A stretch of 64,000 bases of DNA from Heloderma charlesbogerti (Eukaryota; Chordata; Lepidosauria; Squamata; Helodermatidae), in the NCBI GenBank assembly GCA_026122225.1, contig JANEZZ010000793.1, forward strand, positions 2,604,001 through 2,668,000, written 5' to 3'. The notes below the pieces were generated by a model. It was not told the origin of the DNA. It ran no database searches and was given only the letters and a program-made list of their open reading frames with translations. Both the position numbers and the translations under genes were made by a program. Shown piece by piece: positions 55,487-64,000 of this stretch. Within the stretch, counting starts at the first letter, position 1; every line of letters starts with the position of its first letter.

Positions 55487-55594
55487 GGACTTGAGCACAC
55501 TCCAGGAGAGAGCGCAGGACAGGAAGGCCTGGCATGCTGTGGTCCATGGGGTCACAAAGAGTCGGACACGACTGAACGACTGAGCAACAACAAC
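55487..55594 (+). mobile_element. Very short BovB (RTE) LINE insertion with target duplication
   Basis: GGACTTGAGCACACTCCAGG to GTCGGACACGACTGAACGAC with a CAACAACAAC end is the extreme 3' end of BovB (108 bases). It is flanked by a perfect 14-base duplication ACACAGCTTTCTAT (55473-55486 and 55595-55608). Confidence 0.95.
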
Positions 55595-55608
55595 ACACAG
55601 CTTTCTAT

Positions 55609-56659
55609 ATATGCAACTTCTTGAAAGCAATTCTCCCTAATACGTTTCTGTTTTGTGCACATGCTTTCCCGTAACATACACATTTTTGCATGCATGTTTT
55701 TGTATTGTGCATTTTTGTGCACATTTTCCCCTATTACAACCCCCACCCCCAATGGTGTGGGGATTAAAAGAGAGAAGAAATTCTCCACTGGATTCAGTGG
55801 AGGATATTTTTCTTTTTTAATTCCCCTGGGAGGGGGGATCGGGGGGGGTGTTTAATACTCCCTATTCAGTGTATGCTGGTCCTGATCTGGATCAGGGCTG
55901 AGCACACTTACGCTTGAGTAAGAAAGCAAGAGAGAGGGCAATCATATGCTATGTAGCTATATAATTAATGTAATGTGTAGTTTGATCTTTATGAAAGACA
56001 AAATAATGATGAACCACACTTCTTGTTTACAGGAATTGTTGTCTGTGAGAGCTTCCATAAAGCAGCTCTGCCTGATAAGTTGTAATTTGGATCAGGGCAG
56101 CACACACTTACTATCAAGTATGAAGGCAAGGACGGGGACAGCTATATGCTACAGAATTAACATATTGCGTTGTTTGAACCTCAGTTACAGCCCTTCAAAA
56201 AAAAAATGCCAATCCACCTAGAGCTGGGCGCTTGTGGGAATCTTCCACTCTGTTTTCATACAGACGCATAGTTGTCCAATCAATAATTATTTAATGAATA
56301 ATCTATAAACATTCAGCAATTCTACTGAGCTATCCCTTTAATTAGCTTTCCAAACTGAAGGGTCTTTTAGTTTGTTCCTTTATTCTTATATACCTATATC
56401 TTCCTGTTTCAAAACCTCATTGCTTTACCAGTTCTCCATTCTAGCGAGGAGAAGAGTCCTAAACCTCTCCTCTTTTTCTTGAGTGAGAACCTTGCTATTT
56501 TATTTACTGTGATATTCTCTTCTGTTGCTGAGTCTTCTCCTGATAGCTCACTCCATTTATTCTAATTTTGGGTTAGTTATTTCATTACGTTTGATTTTTT
56601 GAGCCCCAGGGATGTGGCCAGCTATACATCTCAACTAAACCATCCCCCCAAATTCAGCT
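55609..56659. other. Unclassified intron
   Basis: GCACATTTTTGTGCACATTTT-like words near 55710-55730 recall old hAT-like interiors; otherwise nothing is recognised. Confidence 0.35.
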
Positions 56660-57620
56660 TACATCTAGGATGTATACAGCAAACCGTTTTTCAGAAATGT
56701 GTTGTAATGTCTTGGTACAAATCTCTGGCATAGCCATACTTGGAATACTGACTACATGGCATTTCAAAAAGGATATTATAGAGCTGGAAAAGGTGCAGAA
56801 AAGGACAACCAAAATGATGCATGGGCTGGAGCAACTCCTTTACAACGGAAGGTTGTTACGTTTGAAGCATTTTAGATTAGCTTACAAGAAAGGCAATTAT
56901 GACAGATAGAAGCAGGGATGGTGCAGGCGCCCGATTCCATCCAGGAATTGGGCGGAACCCCCCCTGCACCCCCCGAGCCATGCTCGCCAAGCCTCTGCCC
57001 CTGCTTGACCTCCCCACCGCTTGTTGAGCCGCCCACACTCACCCGGGCCCCGTTCTCGAGCTCCACAGTTGCCATTTTGGGGGGGAAATGGAAAGCGCAA
57101 AAACATGCATCTTTAGATATCTGTGATCATGGAGCTCGAGAATGGGCCCGGGTGAGTGTGGGTGGCTTGTGAGCGGTGGGGAGCTCAAGCATGGGTCTGG
57201 GGATACATGAGCCGGGGGCAGGGGCTGGGTGGGAGCCTGTAGTACTTGGACCGGGGGGGGCACCCTTCTTCCCTAGATAGAAGACTATAAAATTATGCAT
57301 GGTGTGGAGAAAGTAGACAGGGAGATGCTTTCTGATTCTATCGTAATACTAGAACCCAGGGTCATCCAACAGAGTTTAATGGTCAGAGATTCAGGACAGA
57401 CAAAAGGAAACATTTCTGCAGAGAGTGCATAGTTAAACTATGGAATTAACTTCCACAAAACGACACGGCCACCGAGTCGAAAAAGCGACTAGATGAATTC
57501 ATGGAGGATAATGGCTAATAGTCCTGGTATCTATATGCTGCCTCCAAGATCAGAGGCAGTATGCCTATGCATACTAGTTGTTGGAGAACACAAGCTATAA
57601 ATGGCTACTAGTCATGACAC
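56660..57620 (+). mobile_element. L2/CR1-group LINE fragment split by a DNA transposon
   Basis: Before the break: [20 protein letters not shown] and LKHFRLAYKKGNYDR. After it (57276 on): TGCATGGTGTGGAGAAAGTAG, in part, GAACCCAGGGTCATCCAAC and ATTCATGGAGGATAATGGC. Together these are the C-terminal and 3' part of the 31168-31840 LINE family. It is interrupted by 56913-57275. Confidence 0.85.
56913..57275. mobile_element. hAT-like element (363 bp), related to 23583-24123
   Basis: Starts CAGGGATGGTGCAGGCGCCC and ends CACCCTTCTTCCCTA. Perfect 8-bp duplication GATAGAAG (56905-56912 and 57276-57283). The centre is a foldback: CACCCGGGCCCCGTTCTCGA (57040) with TCGAGAATGGGCCCGGGTGA (57136), in short form. 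Ends match 23583-24123 (GATTCCATC-GGAAT), but the long TTTGCA palindrome is gone, a probable internal deletion. Confidence 0.9.
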
Positions 57621-59339
57621 TAGCAGAGGGAGAGAATGGAAGCAGGGCTATTCCATCCCCTGTGCTGGGAGACCAGTTGCCTTTGGTTCTCCCTCAAATG
57701 TCACCTAGTAGTGTGGCCATTCCATCTCACTGAAGCAGAGGGAGAGAAGGAACTGTAGGGTCAGTCCTTTGGCTCTGCTGATGCCACTACCTTTTGTTCT
57801 CCTTTTCCCTCGATTTCCATTTCCAGTTATTCCAGTAAGCTATCTGAACAGTTTCCATCCCAACTCTCGGTTTGTATTCTTAATAGCTGTTGCCTGACTT
57901 TGCTTCTTTCCCCCCCTCCCTATCCCCCCCTTTTTTTCCTTTTGTGTCATGATTTTAAAACTGAAAGCAGGGGCCGTCTTGTTTTGTTGTTGTTTTATTG
58001 TAAGCTGCTCTGGGAGACTTTTTGGCTGAAAAGCAGGATAAAAATAGTTTCAGCAAACAACAAGCAAAGCAAATGAATAGATCATGATTTCTATATACTA
58101 CCTACAGGATCAGAAGCCTTACGTGTGATGACCAGTTGTTGGGGAACAGCAATGGGAGAGGTCCTAACACGCTTGAAGTTATTTAATTGTCTTGGTGGAC
58201 AATCGTGCAGAATATTGTGTGCATGCTTTTCTCTACATTCACCTCCCCCCCACCCCGAAAAGGGCTAGGGATTGGGTTTTTTTCCCCCCTAATGAAAACT
58301 GAATATTAAGAGGAGTCTGAAAGATCCCTGAAAGATCCAGACTCCCACATTCTCCACCACTGTGGCTGTGCCCAAACACACAATTTTTTTTTCCATCTTG
58401 AGGTTTTTGTCATCAAAAAGGTTTTCTAGGTTTTGAAGCATGACAAAAAAATGGACAGGAATAGTGATGTGCACCCCCCCACACACACTCTTTGTAGTGC
58501 TCCAAGAATTGAAACTTGTTTGACCTGAGAGCAAGGAACAGCAAAAACGAACACATTTACTGTAGACAATGCTGAAACTATTACCTTCAAGTCTCTGCAA
58601 ATCTACTGTCTGTCCAGAGCCTCAGATATACATTATATTGCAGAAGAGATGCTTGTTTCTTTGTTCACACTCACTTCAATGGAAGCACAAAACCTTTGAT
58701 TGTGTTACAGAAATGGTGAAGAATGGAACTCCCCCCCCCTTCTGTTCTTGAGCCGTCCTGCTTCTCAAGCAGTTCTCTTAAAATAATAGGATAGCTGGAA
58801 GCTCCCAAAACCGTACTAAAAATAGGAGTGGGAAAGACAGCCATCTAAGCAACAATACCATGAACTATTTTGAAGAATTTCACATTGCAAATGGCATGTA
58901 AAGAAAGCTACCAGGCCTGAAAATGGAATAGCAGCACTCTCGGTGACCGCAGCTGACAATCCTTCGTCCGTTTGGATCCTATCAGTTAGGAGCAGTGCTA
59001 CAATCCATGCACCTACTTATTGGTACAGACAACTGTGACAGCAGCCAGGCTTTCTTATTCTGCAGGGCAAGATTTTTTTACGCCTCAGTGCTGAGAAGCT
59101 GAGCACAGGGGGGTAGTTCACACAGTACGTTGTGTTTGTCCATGTCTTGGCATGGGGAAATGTAATGTGTGAACAGGGAGGTAACCCCTCATCTTTTCCA
59201 TTCTGCCATCACGGAAATTGCTACTGACCGTATCCATGATTGCCTGGCTGACAAGTTATACTTGTCCACAGGTATGTTTGTCCATACTTGGAGGCAGATG
59301 TGTTACCTGCATGGAGAAAACCAAACATGCCTGAACATG
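57621..59339. other. Mostly unclassified intron
   Basis: GTAAGCTGCTCTGGGAGAC near 58000 resembles an L2-like LINE tail. ATGACCAGTTGTTGGGGAAC near 58130 resembles the 31168-type LINE 3' end. The rest is not recognised. Confidence 0.4.
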
Positions 59340-59590
59340 TGAGAGCTGATGCGGTGTAGTGGCTGGAGTGTTGGACTGGGAGCCGGGTTCTAGTTGGCCA
59401 GGGAAGCTGACTGGGTGACTCTGGGCCAGTCACAGACTCTCAGCCCAACCCACCTCACAGGGTTGTTGTTGTGCGGATAAAATGGAGAGGAGGATTATGT
59501 ACTCTGCTTTGGGTTCCTTGCAAGAAGGAAAAAAGGTGGGATATATGTAAATGCATTGAATGAATAAATATAATAAATAAATGTGAGGAC
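59340..59590 (+). mobile_element. MIR-like (CORE) SINE
   Basis: GATGCGGTGTAGTGGCTGG, GACTGGGTGACTCTGGGCC, CCTCACAGGGTTGTTGTTGTG, in part, and a tail GGGATATATGTAAATG with AATAAATA. Same family as 14490-14730. Confidence 0.85.
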
Positions 59591-59620
59591 CTGGTCTAGA
59601 ACCAGGGGCTATCTAGCACA

Positions 59621-60010
59621 GGCATGGGCAACTTCATAGGGTCTGGAGGCCAATTTCTAAGCCACAGAATTTCCACTGGGGGCTGCACCTCCCCACCACC
59701 AAAATCGCCGCCACACCCAAAGGGCTGCCAAAATGGGGTGGCGGCAAAACACTGCATTTTCGCTGTAAAATAAGGCATGTGGGGTGCATGCACCTTCTTT
59801 TAATGCAGAATCATCCTCCCAGAAGGCTTGGGGAGCATAATGATGCATGACAGCAAGGTGCACGCTCCTCATGCACCTTGTTTTAAAGTGAAAATGCAGC
59901 TTTTTTCTGCCACCGCTGTGCTGTCACATTTTGGCGGCAATGCGGCGGCAGAGGTGACTTGCGGGTGGCAGGAACTGCAAAAATACCTGTCTATGTGTGC
60001 CGTGGGGTGC
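59621..60010. mobile_element. Possible Charlie-type hAT fragment with palindromic interior
   Basis: CAGGCATGGGCAACTTCAT at 59621 resembles a Charlie-type hAT end. Facing words AAAATGGGGTGGCGGC and ATTTTGGCGGCAATGC (59729, 59935) and GCATGCACC/GGTGCACGC form a loose palindrome. The right end and target duplication are not seen. Confidence 0.45.
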
Positions 60011-60516
60011 TAGGGGTGCACTCACCCATCTGCCTCGTGTGCCACTCACCAGACTCCCGCCAGCCGCTTGAGCCCGCTTGTCGCACGTGGTGACCCACCA
60101 GGTGGTCCATGGGTGCCTGGCCAGCGGCCTCCCCGGTCCCCTGCCGAGCCACCATTTTACACAAAATGTTATCTCAGCCTTTTTGTAAAGGGCTATTTTA
60201 TGCAAATAGCAGCTGTATAGTGGCCCATTTATGCACGATTACAGACATAACCAGCCTATTTAGTCTATTCATGCCAGTAATTTTGCGTAAATGGGCTGCT
60301 TTATGGCCGCCATTTGCATAAAATGGCCCTCTACAGAAAAGGCCAAGCTGCCATTTTGCGGCTCAGCAAGGGAGCGGGGATCCCCATGCTTGCCTGCCTC
60401 AGCACATGCATGCCAAGTCAGGCAAGCATGGGGATCTGCGGACTGGCATCCGGGGAGCTGAGCCAGCGAGAAACCACTGGGCCTCAAGTCCCAACTGGAC
60501 ACCCGTGACATCCCTA
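60011..60516. mobile_element. hAT-like element (506 bp), CTCAAG type
   Basis: Starts TAGGGGTGCACTCACCC and ends CCGTGACATCCCTA. The interior has facing CCACCATTTTACACAAAATG and CATAAAATGGCCC, TTATGCAAATAGC and TTTGCATAAAAT words, as in 36197-36628. The last 120 bases (GGCATCCGGGGAGCTGAGCC, AACTGGACACC) match the 50630-50711 end. Flanking TGGGGTGC and GGGGCCGC agree at only 5 of 8. Confidence 0.7.
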
Positions 60517-61389
60517 GGGGCCGCATGCAGCACATGCGCAATGTGTTTCCCACCCACCCACAATCAAGCAGTAAGATCTAGCTGTCTTACTTTGCGCTGC
60601 CATGGCAACTTGCTGTTGGCTCAGCAGGGGTTCCTTCTAGTTCTATAAAACTTCTGACTCCCAGACTGCCTGTCCTACCTTGACATGGCCTTGTTAATTT
60701 ATTCATTTTAGGCATTTTAAATCTCTCCCCACCCCACCCCCGTCCTTGCCACAATGTCACCTGGCATTACCACAAGGCAATATAACAACTGAAGTTCATA
60801 AAACTTGACATATAACCCTACAAGCCAAACCTGGGCGAACTGAGCAGTTGCAGACATCGCACATACATTCAGTCTGAGGGAAAATGCCTTTAAGAACAGA
60901 GAAGATTTTTCCAAGCTACCGAAATGCCAAGAAGGAGGGAGCCAGGACAGATCCTTAAGCACTACTGCTCTTATTATGGTGATTTTTCTCTGTGTACTGG
61001 ACAAAGGCGATCAATGTTCTGGGCTCACTATCACTTACAGTACCGCATGTGGGTTTCTACTTTCCAGTGGTTATTTGGCCAGCCCAAGCTCTTTTTTGGG
61101 ATCATTTGACCAATAATCAAAATGTGCCCTTAATTACATAGATGTTTTATTTCTGGGAAACACTAGAGTCATCCCAGGGCGTCTCTGTTTAGCTATTTAA
61201 GTTAATGGTCAAGCCATAGGAGGCGAGTCCCACTTGCCAAATGCCTGCTTGGGGAGACATTAAGCATCAAGAGGAATTTTGCTCTAGGAAATCACATGAA
61301 CCTAAAAGACCGAGTCTGCACCATTCCTAAAATCCAACAAGTCATGTGTTTCAATGACTCAGCAGAAACAGCATAACTCTAGCTAGTAC
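60517..61389. other. Unclassified intron
   Basis: Nothing recognised. Confidence 0.45.
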
Positions 61390-61760
61390 TCTGATGGGAG
61401 AAGCTCTGAAATAGGCTCCAATAAGGTCTATTAGATTGGTGGGCACTAGAGACAGGGCCTTTTTGGTGGTGGCTCTGTATCTTCGGAATCCCCTCCATAA
61501 TGAGGTACATAGGGCCTTGCTTTTAAACTGACCTTGCATACATTTTTATTCCAAGCTGCTTTTAATTAATAGGTGTAGTGGCTTATATTGTTTTAACTGC
61601 TCCTGTTTTAATATTTTGTGTGTTGTTTTTTTAATTGTGGCTTTCATTGGTATGTGATACATTTTGTTAGTACTGTTTTTATGTTCTAAAACAATGGTGG
61701 TGTGAGCTGCCTTGGGAGAATTTACCATGAAAGGTGGCATATAAATTCTTAAATAAATAA
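61390..61760 (+). mobile_element. L2-like LINE 3' end, decayed
   Basis: The frame RAFLVVALYLRNPLHNEVH aligns with RAFSAVALRLWNELPSEV of 62150-62563. The tail GAGCTGCCTTGGGAGAATTT and AAAGGTGGCATATAAATTC is followed by AAATAAATAA. Confidence 0.78.
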
Positions 61761-62149
61761 ATTCCAGAGGACTGCAAAAAATAACTATATATCATTCACA
61801 TGCCTAAAAGAGGATAATGGCCACATGTCACCAAATTGCTTGAGAAAGGCCTGTGCGTCCTGATGGACAGAGCTGTAAACTAGAGATGTGCAGAACAGCA
61901 AAGCACAAGCTCATCAAGGTTTTCCCATTTCCACCTCAAAGCTTGTTCTGGTTCATGTCCATATCAAAACAGCTTTACTTTCTCTTTTTGCAAAAAAATA
62001 ATGAAAAATTTGTATTTTCTCAGACATTTTTGTAATGTACACATTTTTCCAATGGATTAAAGTGTTTGTGCATACTGTTCAAATATACCATTTTTCATGC
62101 ACATTTTAAAAATGTACACATTTTTATACACGTTGTTGTGTGTACCATG

Positions 62150-62523
62150 AGCCCCTGCCAAAGGAAGTGAGGGGGGTGGCTACTAGGAGGAGGGCTTTTT
62201 CTGCTGTGGCACTCCGGTTGTGGAATGAACTCCCTAGTGAGGTTCGCCTGGCACCTACATTGTACTCTTTCCAGCGCCAGGTGAAGACATTTTTATTTTC
62301 CCAGGCATTTTAGCATTTTAGTTCTTTAGACTTTTAGCTTTGCTGTTTTAAATCTGTATTTTAAATCCTTGCACTGCTGTTAGGTTTTATTCTGGCTCTA
62401 TTCTGGCTGTATTGTTTACTGTGGTTTTAATGTTTTATATATTTTGTATTGCTTTATTGTGTGCTCTTTGGTTCAATTTTTGTGAACCGCCCAGAGAGCT
62501 TCAGCTGTTGGATGGTATAGAAA

Positions 62524-62562
<39 letters not shown>

Positions 62563-62563
62563 A
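62150..62563 (+). mobile_element. L2-like LINE 3' end with intact C-terminal frame
   Basis: Plus-strand codons 62181-62311 read RRAFSAVALRLWNELPSEV, RLAPTLYSFQRQVKTF and LFSQAF, then stop. This is the typical C-terminus after the reverse transcriptase domain in the L2/CR1 group. The 3' tail TGTGAACCGCCCAGAGAGCT leads into an (AAAT)n run (62521-62563). Confidence 0.88.
62521..62563. repeat. (AAAT)n microsatellite at a LINE end
   Basis: About ten AAAT units forming the 3' terminus of the L2-like copy. Confidence 0.96.
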
Positions 62564-62699
62564 ATACTGCATTGCAGGTTCAGAAATGTACAGATTCTGA
62601 CCACAATTTGCATTCATGCCTGTGTTTGGTTCCAGGAGGGGTGAATTGGTTAAATTCTGGTCAAATATAAACTGACAATAAATTTCTCATATATCCCTA

Positions 62700-64000
62700 A
62701 TTGGAACTCAAACCTTTCTTCCATTAATAGCTAAGTGCCTTGCTAAAGAGAAAGCTCTGAAGGTAAAATATTTTATAAAGACTAAACTCACCAGGTACAA
62801 AAATTGTCATTTTAGAACTTGATGCCTGCCTAGGAAGGCATGAACAACCTCTGACTTGCCAGACCTCATTCCAAAACTGCAGAGAAGTGGAACTGAGAAT
62901 AAAGGTTTGGATCTATTTTTCTTTTTCTAAGCATCAATGTGCAAGTCAATGAGCTGTAACTGGATTAAACATTTCACTTCCATCAAACTGCACATGCAGA
63001 CTGGCAGAGCACAGCAGCCATAATTTATATTCTCTCAACCTCAGAATAAGCTGACGGGGAAAAAAAAAAGACTTGTATATTAATACCCAAGAATAATTCA
63101 CTTTCAGCATGCGAGTCAGACAGCTGTCACTTCATTTGCTATCTGAACAAAATCAGACAACTAATTTCACTATACGAACAAGCTGTAAAGACATGGAGGA
63201 AAGATAAACCCGTAACAAAGGGCTACTGTGCAAAATGGCTACAGTGATGTTGTTACAGAGGTCTAGGCTGATTATATATATTATACACACACATTTTAGA
63301 AACACACAGGAGGTTGCCACTGAAAAAAAGCAGCCCGCCCGCGTCAAGTCCTGACCTTCCGTCTTGGTAATGAGTGGTAAAGCTTGCTTCATGTCCTGGT
63401 GGCATCATGTGTGTTTCCTGCCACCATCATCAGTAACCAAATGCTGTAGAAAGCAGGTGACATCACAGCGTGATGACATCCAAAGACAGGAAGCAAGCTG
63501 GACAGCAAAACAGGGGCCATTGGCCTACTTGCCTCAACAACGGTGATGAATTTCCCTGGCCACTAATTCAGAGTGAGGGTAAAGCAACAGGCTTTTTTTT
63601 TTTTTTATCAATGTGATGTCACATTGCAAATGTTCCATGATGTCATCATGTTCACAGTGTGATCTGTGTTGAAATCAATGTTACGAAGGAGAAGAAGAAA
63701 AATGGAGCTGATAAAGCTGCAGAAAAGGGGGGTGAGGGCTGTGAGTGTCAACATCCATGAACAAAAATGGAAAGGGATGGTTTGGGTGGGGATTTAGGGG
63801 GGCATTTTGTTGCCCAATGGGCTACTTCCTCATCAGATGTTCACACTTCTGTACATTTCAGGCAGCCCTAATTATGGATTATTAATCATTTAAATTTTAA
63901 CCTTTCGAATAAAAACAATCCCCCCCGCAAAAAAAAAAATACATCCACCCAAACTTGTATTAGCGTGGCAGATTTAGGGATGTCATTTGCTGGGAAATCT
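62700..64000. other. Unclassified intron
   Basis: No gene or clear repeat. TAGGGATGTCATTTGC at 63975 is probably the left end of another hAT-like element running off the window. Confidence 0.4.

Larger units (their letters stand above)
61881..62699. mobile_element. Possible old hAT-like element holding an L2-like LINE insertion
   Basis: TAGAGATGTGCAGAACAGC at 61881 and CTCATATATCCCTA ending 62699 look like hAT-like ends of the 34217 type. The interior around the LINE (61980-62150 and 62564-62690) is AT-rich with TGCACATTTT words. Flanking 8-mers CTGTAAAC and ATTGGAAC match poorly. Confidence 0.45.
24865..64000 (-). other. FAT3: FAT3 intron, 3' part (at least 39.1 kb)
   Basis: It ends at the acceptor TTTCAG just right of 24864, and its donor lies beyond the window. 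It contains most of the mobile elements in the window. I searched the reading frames here for cadherin-like or other conserved coding segments and saw none. The only recognisable proteins are decayed LINE reverse transcriptases. Confidence 0.88.

Noticed and set aside
1..64000. An autonomous hAT transposase for the palindromic elements
   Set aside because: No frame shows a BED zinc finger, the hAT dimerisation region or other transposase features. All copies here are non-autonomous.
24865..64000. Additional FAT3 exons
   Set aside because: No cadherin motifs (DxNDN, LDRE, AxDxG) in frame between splice-like sites were found to the right of 24864.

Overview
This is vertebrate nuclear DNA, most likely from a squamate reptile (lizard or snake). 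The only cellular gene is FAT3, a giant atypical cadherin, on the minus strand. Three consecutive coding exons are visible (24550-24864, 18269-18479, 72-211). They join in frame with GT/AG borders, and the encoded protein is closer to FAT3 than to FAT1 as I remember those families. The rest, about 99% of the window, is intron: part of a >39 kb intron (24865-64000), a 6.07 kb intron (18480-24549), an 18.06 kb intron (212-18268) and 71 bases of the next one. The squamate assignment rests on BovB (RTE) LINEs together with CR1 and L2-like LINEs, tRNA-derived and MIR-like SINEs, and palindromic MITEs of a kind common in squamates. It is an inference.

The introns are dominated by one striking class of non-autonomous DNA transposon. 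The copies have hAT-like ends (TAGGGATG...CATCCCTA) and 8-bp target-site duplications (TSDs). I could delimit eleven outer copies plus one nested copy by matching TSDs: 9877-10744, 11128-12796 (with 11898-12581 nested inside), 20439-20877, 22712-23329, 26557-27526, 32907-33769, 34697-35603, 40952-41579, 43996-44798, 45644-46624 and 54416-55185. Four more (6728, 27666, 49624, 53051) are truncated or recombinant. Their interiors are built from alternating palindromes. One type has half-site GTGATAGGCTACGTAAA, with CTTAGTCTACGTAAA and TTTTAGCCTACGTAAA variants. The other has half-site ACGCAAATGGCGGC. In the largest copies these are arranged as a palindrome of palindromes several hundred bases long. 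Nearly every copy also carries a consensus 5' splice site (AGGTAAGT) near each end, pointing outward. No transposase is encoded in the window.

Related elements share the ends but have different, also palindromic, interiors: 4342-4722, 18617-19110, 23583-24123, 25286-25713, 29901-30344, 36197-36628, 37699-38376, 47035-47376, 56913-57275 and 60011-60516. Older LINEs and SINEs serve as targets for these insertions, so relative ages can be read in several places: SINE at 40893-41645, LINEs at 43935-44945 and 56660-57620, BovB at 48442-49623.

Layout. 1-9300: FAT3 exon, mostly unclassified intron, an SINE, and palindromic elements at 6.5-7.9 kb. 9.3-14.7 kb: GC-rich repeat, two large palindromic elements, CR1, SINE. 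14.7-24.9 kb: two exons with several hAT-like elements between them. 25-47 kb: dense in hAT-like elements. 47-56 kb: BovB, L2-like LINE and recombinant elements. 56-64 kb: LINE remnants and unclassified intron. No RNA genes, CRISPR arrays or prokaryotic features are present.
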